NCBI GenBank assembly: GCA_017618115.1 | Contig: JAFZUX010000015.1 | Span: forward strand, 1 to 64,000 | Source of the DNA: Bacteroidales bacterium | Lineage (GTDB): Bacteria; Bacteroidota; Bacteroidia; Bacteroidales; UBA932 | DNA: 64,000 nucleotides | Reading direction: 5' to 3' | The notes under the pieces: generated by a model | What the model was told of the DNA's origin: nothing | Seen by the model: only the letters and a program-made list of their open reading frames with translations | The model's database searches: none | Shown: piece by piece, positions 54,222 through 62,145 of the stretch | Layout of the letters: each line of letters begins with the position of its first letter | Position numbering within the stretch: position 1 is the stretch's first letter | Translations under genes and position numbers: made by a program

Positions 54222-55981
54222 TTCTCTTCTCTTGCTTTTTTACGTGCCTCTACTTTTTTGGAAAGTTTCTCCAATTCCGTGGTATCTGAGGTCTCCAAAG
54301 TGTTGTCTAAGGCCCTTTTAAGAGCTTTCTCATAGTAGATGAAGGCCAGGTCGTACTCCTTTAAGTCAAAGAGAATATCTGCATAATGTTCCATAAGAAC
54401 GGTGCTCTCTCCTCCGTCAAAAGCAACGGCCTGCTGGAGATATTTCTTTGCCTGCTCCTTCTCTCCCATAAGGTAGAGAATCCAGCCGTAGGTATCCAGA
54501 TATGTAGATTCAGACGGATTGTCGTCTATTGTTATCTTGCTCATCTGCAACGCTTTGTTCAGATCACCCTGAGGCGTGCCGGTGGCAAGGTACCAGGCGT
54601 AGTTGTTAAGAACCGGAGCGTTTCTGGGATCCATCTTGAGAGCCTTTTTGTAAAATTTGAAGGCCTCTTTATTGTTCTCCTTCTGGTGGTAAATATCTCC
54701 CACAAAAGAGTAAATCTGAAGCAGAGTGGCTGTATCTTTCTCTCTCTTAAGGTTTTTCTCCTGAGAGAGCAGAGTCTCTATTGCCTCATCTAACTTTCCC
54801 TGGTTGTACTGTGCAATCCCCTTAAACTGAAACAGATCTTTGTTCTGCTCCGGAACCACCGCCATGGTGGAGTCTGTAAAGAGTTCAAGGCGAGGCCAAT
54901 CCTCACGGCTGTAAAGGAAGGAGATAATGTTGGAACGGATGTAGTAATCCGTTGGGTAATACTTGAGAGTTCTCTCCAAAGCGTTCATAGCCAACTCGCT
55001 CTCTCCGCTGCGTGCCATGAACATTGCACTTGAGATGGCAATGGAACTGTCTGAAGGATGGGCTCTTGAGAGGGCGTCCAGACATTTGGACATCTCCTTT
55101 GCGTAACGCTGTTTGTATACCGGGAGTTCCATCACGCTCTCCACGTGCTGCTTCTTAATTGAAGGATCCACCTCAGGATTTTCCAAAAATGATTTGAGGT
55201 AACCCAGATAGAGGGCGTGGTTTCCATTTCTGCGGTAAATCTCCATTTTACCAAAGAGGGCGGGAATGCACTGAGGGTCATTTCTTAAGGCCTTGTCATA
55301 GTAAACAATGGCCAGGGAATCCTTTCCCTCAGACTCCAGAAGTTCCGCAATATAAGTCTCATAGAGTTCTGACGGTGTTTTGGCATCCGCCTCCTCCAGG
55401 ACCTCAATAGCCTTCTGAGTGTTGTTCTGACCGCTGTAAATTTTAAAGCGGGTTATTGTGGAGATATCGTTCGGCCCCACCGCCTTCTCCAGACGGTCTG
55501 CCAGTATCAGGGCCCTATCTTGCTGTCCTCTTGGAATATAGATGTTTATCAGGTTAGTATAAGGATCTCTTTTTGTAGGATATTTGTTTACCAGCTTCTC
55601 AAAAATCTTTATGGCCTCCGTAACATCCGTGTTCTGCATGTAAACGGCGCCCAGGGTGGCGGCATAGTAGTAGTTGTTGCTGTCCAGTGCCACCGCCTGC
55701 CTCAAATTCATCTCTGCCGGCTGCAGTTTGTTTTCCACCAGGTCCACCTTTGCCATAAGGTAGAAGGCGGCGTCATTGGCCGGGTTGTACTGCAGTGCCT
55801 GGCGACAAAGGGAGCGAACCTTTTCCGCATCGCGATAATTATATGCTCTTTGAGCCTCTATGATGCAGGAATCGCTCTTAAAAAGGTCTGTTTGCTTTGG
55901 TAAATCCTGCCCAAAGAGTCCTGTAGGGCAGAAAATCGGCACAAACAGTGCCCACAGCAGTGTGTATGCAATCTTTCTCAT
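54218..55981 (-). CDS. Exported tetratricopeptide-repeat protein
   Basis: A 587-residue protein with signal peptide MRKIAYTLLWALFVPIF and cleavage near GLFGQ. At least ten TPR helix pairs follow (for example NDAAFYLMAKVDLVENKLQP, AFKFYKKALKMDPRNAPVLN and AKKYLQQAVAFDG), so it is a protein-binding scaffold. The C-terminus is a charged helix. Start at 55981 is chosen for the signal peptide and because TACTTTTG on the same strand lies at 55993-56000; the longer frame would begin before it. In Bacteroidetes this gene commonly precedes the EnvC-like gene. The TPR-EnvC pair suggests a role in cell division or wall splitting. Confidence 0.88.
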   Translation of the reverse strand: MRKIAYTLLWALFVPIFCPTGLFGQDLPKQTDLFKSDSCIIEAQRAYNYRDAEKVRSLCRQALQYNPANDAAFYLMAKVDLVENKLQPAEMNLRQAVALDSNNYYYAATLGAVYMQNTDVTEAIKIFEKLVNKYPTKRDPYTNLINIYIPRGQQDRALILADRLEKAVGPNDISTITRFKIYSGQNNTQKAIEVLEEADAKTPSELYETYIAELLESEGKDSLAIVYYDKALRNDPQCIPALFGKMEIYRRNGNHALYLGYLKSFLENPEVDPSIKKQHVESVMELPVYKQRYAKEMSKCLDALSRAHPSDSSIAISSAMFMARSGESELAMNALERTLKYYPTDYYIRSNIISFLYSREDWPRLELFTDSTMAVVPEQNKDLFQFKGIAQYNQGKLDEAIETLLSQEKNLKREKDTATLLQIYSFVGDIYHQKENNKEAFKFYKKALKMDPRNAPVLNNYAWYLATGTPQGDLNKALQMSKITIDDNPSESTYLDTYGWILYLMGEKEQAKKYLQQAVAFDGGESTVLMEHYADILFDLKEYDLAFIYYEKALKRALDNTLETSDTTELEKLSKKVEARKKAREEK

Positions 55982-55992
55982 ATCTACCATTG

Positions 55993-56051
55993 CAAAAGTA
56001 GCAAATAATGTGCTAATCCCTCTTGAAATAGCGTCGGATTGATTAAATTTG
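55993..56051. promoter_or_regulatory. Divergent promoters of the TPR and ECF sigma genes
   Basis: TACTTTTG on the minus strand (55993-56000) for the TPR gene, and TAAATTTG on the plus strand (56044-56051) for the sigma gene, 40 bases before its ATG. Confidence 0.5.
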
Positions 56052-56090
56052 TATTGCTTTTGCAACCTTTTGGGGCAAACTTGCATCTTT

Positions 56091-56660
56091 ATGTCAGAAG
56101 ATAAGAAGACACGGGCACAGCAGGACTCTTACTCCGAGCTTGTGAAAAAATGCAGGGAGCAGGACAGAAGAGCTCAGAAAGAGCTCTATGACAGGCTCTC
56201 TGTAAAAATGTTCCCTGTCTGTCTGCGCTACATAGGAGATAGAGAAAAGAGCAAGGATGTCCTTCATGACGGCTTCATAACTCTATTTACCAAACTCAGA
56301 GAATACCGCGGTGACGGTGTTTTTGAGGGGTGGGCCAGAAGAATTTTCGTTACTACGGCACTTATGTACCTGCGTAAGAACGATGTTCTTCATCAAGCCA
56401 AACAGATTGACGGAGAGGTTCCGGTAACGGACAAGGAGTTTGTTCTGGATCCTAAAGAGACCGCCAATTTGGACGCGGACAAGATTATGGAACTGATTGT
56501 CTCAATGCCGGAGGGGTTTAGAACAGTCTTCAATCTCTATGCAATGGAGGGCTTCTCTCATAAGGAGATAGCAAAGATGTTGGGTTTGAGTGAGGGTGGA
56601 TGCCGTTCTCAGCTTAGCCGGGCGAGAGTGTGGTTGCAGGAGAGACTAAAGAAGAAGTAA
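56091..56660 (+). CDS. ECF-type RNA polymerase sigma factor
   Basis: A 189-residue sigma-70 family protein of the extracytoplasmic function group. Region 2 is YDRLSVKMFPVCLRYIGDRE with DVLHDGFITLFTKLREYRG; region 4 is MPEGFRTVFNLYAMEGFSHK with the helix-turn-helix KEIAKMLGLSEGGCRSQLSRAR. No region 3, as expected. The ATG at 56091 gives MSEDKKTRAQ; the earlier in-frame Met lies upstream of its -7 box. The next gene, three bases on, encodes its probable anti-sigma partner. It resembles the Das1 sigma factor arrangement of Bacteroides thetaiotaomicron. Confidence 0.92.
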   Translation: MSEDKKTRAQQDSYSELVKKCREQDRRAQKELYDRLSVKMFPVCLRYIGDREKSKDVLHDGFITLFTKLREYRGDGVFEGWARRIFVTTALMYLRKNDVLHQAKQIDGEVPVTDKEFVLDPKETANLDADKIMELIVSMPEGFRTVFNLYAMEGFSHKEIAKMLGLSEGGCRSQLSRARVWLQERLKKK

Positions 56661-56663
56661 CCC

Positions 56664-57890
56664 GTGCAAAATAGTAAGAAAGTGAAAGAATTAAAGAAGA
56701 TATTGGACGAGGGCTTAAGCAACAAGTGGTCTCTTACAGAGAGCGAGAAATCCTCTTTGTGGGACGCCATTGAGGCACAGTTGGATCCTGCAGCACCGGT
56801 GGCCGCTCCTAAGAGGGGAGGCTTCATCAGATGGTACTATGCTGCAGCAGCTCTGGCTGCCGCTGCGGTTGCCCTTTTCTTCTTACTCAAAGCACCTTCT
56901 TCACCGAACACCCCTTTCCAGCCTGAAATTCAACCTATTGAAAAAACTACAATTGTGGCGGGGAACGGGGCGGACAATATAGCTGACACGCAAAAAGGTG
57001 AAAAGGATGTTCAGATGCCTCTGCTGGCCCATGCGGGTTACAAAAATCCTGTAAGCCAGCAAGGTCTATCTGGATATTCAGAGCCTGAGCCTGAGACTGA
57101 AACTGAGATTGTTACGGTAACTGAACCGTCAACAGAGGAGGTTCCCGTTAAAGAGGCTGAGCCGCAAAAGAGTTCAGTAAAGCCTAGTAAGGAGGAGGTT
57201 ACACGTGCTCAGGTTGAGCGCAACAGTTATTTGGCGGAGAACAACAAAAAGTCCTACGGCCAGAGGATTTCAATTAATGCCGCTTCAAACTTCTCAAGCA
57301 GAGGCAAATTGGAGTCTCCATCCCTCGGATTTATTCAGGGGTTGGTTCCAAGTTATGAGATGCACTCTGCAGCCCCTCAAATAAGCAAAGTTTCCAACAC
57401 TAAATATACTCTCCCTCTAATGTTCACTCTGGGAGTAAGTTACAAGTTAAGTGACGTTGTAACCGTTGGTTCCGGTGTAAGATATACCTATCTGCACAGC
57501 AAGTACAACGGTTTTATGAACGGAATTTACTATGACATCAAACAGGCCATTCACTATATTGGTGTTCCGGTAAACTTTAACTTTAACGTAGTCTCTTCCA
57601 ACTCCTGGAATGTATATGCAACTGCAGGAGGAACAGTGGAAAAGGGTGTGAGAGTTACCTATCAGGCAAGGACTTCCGGTCAGGATAAGACTTACAACTC
57701 AACTGTCAAAGGCTTGCAATTTTCTGTTGGAACCGGTATCGGTCTTGAGTATAACTTTAGCAAGAGCGTAGGTCTCTATCTTCAGCCGCAGGTTGTATAC
57801 TACTTTGACAATAAGGCTCCTGAGAACATACGCAGCAGCCAGCCTCTGCAAGTTGAGGCTGAGGTGGGTCTCCGTTTCCACATTAAATAA
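56664..57890 (+). CDS. Putative dual-membrane anti-sigma factor with C-terminal beta-barrel
   Basis: A 408-residue protein with three zones. Residues 1-55 are charged and cytoplasmic (KELKKILDEGLSNKWSLTE), residues 57-76 are one membrane helix (WYYAAAALAAAAVALFFLLK), residues about 78-205 are a low-complexity Pro/Glu/Thr/Lys linker, and residues about 210-408 are an outer-membrane barrel (PF13568-like) ending in VGLRFHIK. This would cross both membranes. The design matches Dma1 of Bacteroides thetaiotaomicron, which holds an ECF sigma factor and controls vesiculation. The start is a GTG, three bases after the sigma stop. Binding of the sigma is inferred from position. Confidence 0.78.
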   Translation: MQNSKKVKELKKILDEGLSNKWSLTESEKSSLWDAIEAQLDPAAPVAAPKRGGFIRWYYAAAALAAAAVALFFLLKAPSSPNTPFQPEIQPIEKTTIVAGNGADNIADTQKGEKDVQMPLLAHAGYKNPVSQQGLSGYSEPEPETETEIVTVTEPSTEEVPVKEAEPQKSSVKPSKEEVTRAQVERNSYLAENNKKSYGQRISINAASNFSSRGKLESPSLGFIQGLVPSYEMHSAAPQISKVSNTKYTLPLMFTLGVSYKLSDVVTVGSGVRYTYLHSKYNGFMNGIYYDIKQAIHYIGVPVNFNFNVVSSNSWNVYATAGGTVEKGVRVTYQARTSGQDKTYNSTVKGLQFSVGTGIGLEYNFSKSVGLYLQPQVVYYFDNKAPENIRSSQPLQVEAEVGLRFHIK

Positions 57891-58643
57891 TTACCTGTTT
57901 TTTATAATCTGACGTGCCAGATTGTTGGCAAAGAGAAAGTCATTGACCTCTTTGCACTCTGAGTGCATTATCTCCTCATTGTTTCCCTCCCAAAGGAGTT
58001 TGCCCTTGTAGATGAAGCCAATATGATCTCCAATCTCCATTACGGAGTTCATATCGTGTGTATTGATGACGGTGGTTATCTGATATTCCTGCGTAATCTC
58101 CTGCAGCAGATGGTCTATCACAATAGCGGTAGTTGGGTCCAGTCCGGAGTTGGGCTCGTCACAGAACAAGTATTTGGGGTTGAGCGCAATGGCTCGTGCT
58201 ATGCCCACTCTCTTCTGCATTCCACCGGAGATCTGAGAAGGGTAAAGTTTGTTGACGTTCTCAAGATTAACCCTTTTAAGACAGAAGTTTACACGCTCCA
58301 GTTTCTCTTCTTTGCTCCAGGGGGTGAAGAAATCCATCGGGAACATTACATTCTCCTCCACGGTAGCAAAGTCAAAGAGGGCACTGCCCTGGAAGAGCAT
58401 TCCCATCTCTTTGCGGAACATTTTTCTCTCCGACAACGTCATCTTTGTAAAGTTGTGTTCGTTGTAGAAAATGTCCCCTTTGTCCGGCTCGTAAAGGCCT
58501 ACTATATTCTTGAGCAATACCGTTTTACCGCTTCCGCTGGCCCCTATGATAAGAGAACAGTTGCCCGGCCGGAACTTGATATTTATATCTTCCAAAACCG
58601 GCTCGTTGTCAAAGAACTTATATAAACCCTTAACTTCAATCAT
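57891..58643 (-). CDS. MlaF-like phospholipid ABC transporter ATPase
   Basis: A 250-residue ABC ATPase. Walker A IIGASGSGKTVLLKN, signature ISGGMQKRVGIARAIAL and Walker B LFCDEPNSGLDP are intact; DEPNSGLDP with Asn is typical of Mla/Mce-type ATPases. It overlaps the mlaE-like permease stop by one base. The substrate-binding MCE protein (MlaD) is not adjacent. Likely role: retrograde phospholipid movement that keeps outer-membrane asymmetry. Confidence 0.88.
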   Translation of the reverse strand: MIEVKGLYKFFDNEPVLEDINIKFRPGNCSLIIGASGSGKTVLLKNIVGLYEPDKGDIFYNEHNFTKMTLSERKMFRKEMGMLFQGSALFDFATVEENVMFPMDFFTPWSKEEKLERVNFCLKRVNLENVNKLYPSQISGGMQKRVGIARAIALNPKYLFCDEPNSGLDPTTAIVIDHLLQEITQEYQITTVINTHDMNSVMEIGDHIGFIYKGKLLWEGNNEEIMHSECKEVNDFLFANNLARQIIKNR

Positions 58644-59383
58644 TAGAGCAACAGTTTTGTAAGCAGCAAATCAAAAACGAGTATTACGGTACAACTTACC
58701 ACAATGGCCTGCGTGCTGCTTCTTCCAACTCCGAGAGAGCCGCCCTTTGCGTGGTAGCCGTAATATGAAGCGAGCGAGGTTATTATAAAACAGAAAAGGC
58801 TCATCTTAATCATGCTGTAATATATAAACCACTCGTTGAAGGCAAAATGGAGCCCCTCGTCATATTGGGCAAGTGTTATTATTCCGGTTAAGGCCACAAT
58901 GACTCCTCCTCCTAAAAGTCCGAGCAAAAAGCTGACAATCATAAGGAAAGGGCTGAGGAGTGTGGAGGCGCAAACCTTTGGAAGTATCAGATAATTAGCG
59001 GAATTTACCCCCATAATCTCCATTGCATCTATCTGTTCCGTTATCCTCATACTTCCAATTTCCGAAGAGATATTGGAACCTATCTTACCGGCAAGGATAA
59101 GGGCTATTGAGGTGGAGCAGAACTCCAAAACAAGACTTTCACGAGCCATTACGCCAACGTAAAACTTTGGAATAAAAGGACTTTCTATGTTATTGGCGGT
59201 CTGGATTACAATAACCGCACCTATGAAGACGGAGATGATGGAAATAAGAGGTATAGAGGCTAACATCAATTTGTTTCCCTCTTTCCAAAACTGCCTCCAA
59301 AAGATGCTCCATTTCTCCGGTTTTTTGAAAACCCTGAGCATCAGCTGGTAATACTCTCCGGCTATTTGAAACAAAAGTCTCAT
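58643..59383 (-). CDS. MlaE-family ABC permease
   Basis: A 246-residue permease of the MlaE/DUF140 family with five or six hydrophobic helices. The conserved loop GKIGSNISSEIGSMRITEQIDAMEIMGVN (quoted in pieces: GKIGSNISSEIGSM, TEQIDAMEIMGVN) is diagnostic. It is first in a two-gene unit with the ATPase. Inner membrane. Function as for the ATPase: phospholipid transport across the envelope. Confidence 0.9.
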   Translation of the reverse strand: MRLLFQIAGEYYQLMLRVFKKPEKWSIFWRQFWKEGNKLMLASIPLISIISVFIGAVIVIQTANNIESPFIPKFYVGVMARESLVLEFCSTSIALILAGKIGSNISSEIGSMRITEQIDAMEIMGVNSANYLILPKVCASTLLSPFLMIVSFLLGLLGGGVIVALTGIITLAQYDEGLHFAFNEWFIYYSMIKMSLFCFIITSLASYYGYHAKGGSLGVGRSSTQAIVVSCTVILVFDLLLTKLLL

Positions 59384-59462
59384 CTCAATAGGAATACACC
59401 ATAAGGATGTGCAATTTACTCAAATTCGGGAAAAATCACTAATTTTGAGAGCTGTTACGGAT

Positions 59463-60746
59463 ATGATTAAATTCTTTTACAACATAGGTATTTACCTTGT
59501 GATGCCCCTGGTTGGGGTTGCCTCTTTATTCAGCAGAAAGACAAAGTTGTTTTACAAAGGCAGAGTTGGGTTGGTGAGGAAAATAGAGGAGGCCTTTAAG
59601 GGTGAGACATCTGACGTTATATGGTTTCACTGCTCCTCAGTGGGTGAATTTGAACAGTCCCGCCCTCTTATTGAGTGGTTTAAAGGAAACTCCCCGGAGA
59701 GCAAAATTCTTCTCACTTTCTTCTCCCCAAGCGGCTATGAATTAAGAAAGAACTACCCTTTGGCAGATTGGGTTTTCTATCTCCCGATAGATACACCTAC
59801 CAACGCCCGCCGCGTGGTCTCCGCCGTAAAGCCTAAGAAACTGATATTTACAAAGTACGATCTTTGGAAGAACTATATAAACAAGAGCAGTAAGAGAGGG
59901 TGCGAACTCTATCTCATCTCTGCCATTTTCCGCCCTTACCAATCCTTCTTCAAATGGTGGGGAGGTTTCTTCCGTTCCATGCTGAGAAAATTCAACTTCA
60001 TCTTTGTTCAGGATGAAGAGTCAAAGAGGATGCTGGAGACCATCGGGATAAAAGAGAATGTGGTAGTTAGCGGTGATACCCGTTTTGACCGTGTGGAGAA
60101 GATAGCATCTGAGAGCAAGGAGTTTCCGGCCATTGCAGAGTTTTCAAAGGAGAACTTCACCATTGTTGCGGGCAGTTCCTGGCTTCCTGATGATGAGCTG
60201 ATTGCAGAGGTGATGAAGAACTTCTCCAAGGTAAAATTGATTGTGGCGCCTCATGAGATTCACAAGGAGAGGATAGATAAGGTTGTGGAGGTTTACTCCT
60301 CTTACGGAGTTGTTAAATACTCTGATATTAAAGATGATGCAGAGAGGGAGAGTATAAGCGAGAATCCTCATCCGCTCTTTGAAGGCAAGAGAGTTCTTGT
60401 AATTGATTGCATTGGAATCCTCTCATCTCTATACAGATACGCAGATTTTGCCTACATAGGCGGAGGTTTCGGAGTTGGTATTCATAACACTCTGGAGGCT
60501 GCGGTTTACGGTGTGCCGCTGGCGTTTGGGCCTAATTACAAGAAGTTTAAGGAGGCCATAGATCTTATAGATTGCAACGGCGCAACCTGCGTTACCACTC
60601 CGTCCGAACTTTACCAGGTGGTGGATAACTGCGTTAAAGACAAGGAACTCAGAGATTTCCGCGCAAGCAACTGCCGCAAATATGTGGAGAAGAATCTGGG
60701 GGCTACGGAAAAGATTGTATCTAGAATAACAAATAAAAATGAATAG
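59463..60746 (+). CDS. waaA: 3-deoxy-D-manno-octulosonic-acid (Kdo) transferase
   Basis: A 427-residue GT30 glycosyltransferase that adds Kdo to lipid IVA at the inner membrane. An N-terminal anchor (FFYNIGIYLVMPLVGVASLF) precedes the catalytic FHCSSVGEFEQSRPLIEWF with the active Glu; VQDEESKRMLETIG and ASFAYIGGGFG-type GGGFGVGIHNTLEAAVYGVP are C-terminal signatures. ATG at 59463 begins the anchor; 18 further in-frame codons precede it but have no conserved sequence. The 3' end overlaps namZ by eight bases. Confidence 0.94.
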   Translation: MIKFFYNIGIYLVMPLVGVASLFSRKTKLFYKGRVGLVRKIEEAFKGETSDVIWFHCSSVGEFEQSRPLIEWFKGNSPESKILLTFFSPSGYELRKNYPLADWVFYLPIDTPTNARRVVSAVKPKKLIFTKYDLWKNYINKSSKRGCELYLISAIFRPYQSFFKWWGGFFRSMLRKFNFIFVQDEESKRMLETIGIKENVVVSGDTRFDRVEKIASESKEFPAIAEFSKENFTIVAGSSWLPDDELIAEVMKNFSKVKLIVAPHEIHKERIDKVVEVYSSYGVVKYSDIKDDAERESISENPHPLFEGKRVLVIDCIGILSSLYRYADFAYIGGGFGVGIHNTLEAAVYGVPLAFGPNYKKFKEAIDLIDCNGATCVTTPSELYQVVDNCVKDKELRDFRASNCRKYVEKNLGATEKIVSRITNKNE

Positions 60747-62112
60747 AGTTTTCTCTTTGGTTGTTGCATTGTTTGTGACAACCTCTTTTTCTACTAAAGA
60801 TTTCAGAAACGTAGATTACAGATGGGCGTATCATAATGATATTCAGCCCGGTGCTGCCTCATTGGATGAGTACCTTCCGCTTCTGAAGGGCAAGAGAGTA
60901 TGCTTCCTTTCAAACCAGACGGGAATAATTCTTAAGCAGGGAAAGACTCTTCCTATGGAACTCTCCATAAGCAACGGACTTGACGCTATGGATGATGTGG
61001 ATCTTTCACTCTATACTCACGTTCTGGATACTCTTTTGAGTAAGGGAGTTAACGTTGTCTGCCTTATGTCTCCGGAGCACGGCTTCCGCGGAACTGCAGA
61101 TGCAGGAGAGCACGTTGCAAGCGGAGTGGATGAGAAGACCAATATTCCTATCCGTTCTCTCTACGGGGCCAAGATGAAGGAGGATGAGATGATGGCGGGC
61201 TTTGATGTGATGCTCTTTGATCTTCAGGATGTTGGAGTGAGATTCTATACCTATTACATCACTATGATTAAGATGATGGAAAAGTGCGCAAGGCGTAATA
61301 TTCCGTTCATAGTTTTGGACAGACCTAACCCTATAGGATTCCTTACGGACGGTCCTATTCTGGATATGAAATACAAGAGCGGAGTGGGCGCTCTTCCAAT
61401 TCCTGTGGCTCACGGAATGACTATGGGAGAGATAGCATATATGGCTAACGAGAAGGGATGGCTCTCATTCAGCGGAAAAAACTGGAAAGCGGATCCAACC
61501 GTTAAGTGTGACCTTACAGTTATCCGTTGCATCAACTACAGACGAGATTCTCACTACCGTCTGCCTGTTAAACCATCTCCTAACCTCCCTAATATGAGGA
61601 GCGTATATCTCTATCCTTCTACCTGTTACTTTGAGGGAACTCATACCAGTCTGGGTAGGGGAACCGTAGCTCCGTTCCAGATTTACGGCTCTCCTGAGAT
61701 GACAACCACCTCACTTACCGGAAGAGACCCTTACGGAGAGAAGGAGAGGGTTGCCGCTCCTTTTGAGTTTACTCCAAGAAGCGTTGCCGGAGCCAAGAAT
61801 CCTCCTCTGCTGAACAAAGATTGCAAAGGTGTGGATTTGAGAACGTTGCCAATCAACCGCATTAATGACGGCAAGGTGAATCTCACTTACATCATAGATG
61901 CTTACATTGGAAGCGGCTCAAAGGGAGATGATTTCTTCACTAAGATGTTTGAACTTGAGATTGGACAGGAGTGGGTTCGTAAGACAATCATCAAGAAGGC
62001 AAAAGATAATACCTGCAATGCCGGTGATCTTGCCAAAAAACTGAACCGCAAGTGGAGTAAAGAGGTTAAGAACTTCATAAAAGAAAGGAAGCCGTACTTA
62101 CTTTACGAGTAA
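60739..62112 (+). CDS. namZ: Exo-beta-N-acetylmuramidase NamZ (DUF1343)
   Basis: A 457-residue DUF1343/GH171 protein that releases MurNAc from the non-reducing end of peptidoglycan fragments for recycling. A short hydrophobic leader (residues 1-19) suggests export. LPLLKGKRVCFLSNQTGI, CLMSPEHGFRG, MLFDLQDVGVRFYTY and FIVLDRPNPIGF are conserved family strings. Catalytic Glu candidates lie in SPEHGFRG. It overlaps waaA by eight bases, so LPS core and wall recycling genes are cotranscribed. Confidence 0.9.
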   Translation: MNRVFSLVVALFVTTSFSTKDFRNVDYRWAYHNDIQPGAASLDEYLPLLKGKRVCFLSNQTGIILKQGKTLPMELSISNGLDAMDDVDLSLYTHVLDTLLSKGVNVVCLMSPEHGFRGTADAGEHVASGVDEKTNIPIRSLYGAKMKEDEMMAGFDVMLFDLQDVGVRFYTYYITMIKMMEKCARRNIPFIVLDRPNPIGFLTDGPILDMKYKSGVGALPIPVAHGMTMGEIAYMANEKGWLSFSGKNWKADPTVKCDLTVIRCINYRRDSHYRLPVKPSPNLPNMRSVYLYPSTCYFEGTHTSLGRGTVAPFQIYGSPEMTTTSLTGRDPYGEKERVAAPFEFTPRSVAGAKNPPLLNKDCKGVDLRTLPINRINDGKVNLTYIIDAYIGSGSKGDDFFTKMFELEIGQEWVRKTIIKKAKDNTCNAGDLAKKLNRKWSKEVKNFIKERKPYLLYE

Positions 62113-62145
62113 GCCGGCTCCCCTTAAAAATCAATCCGTTACAGA

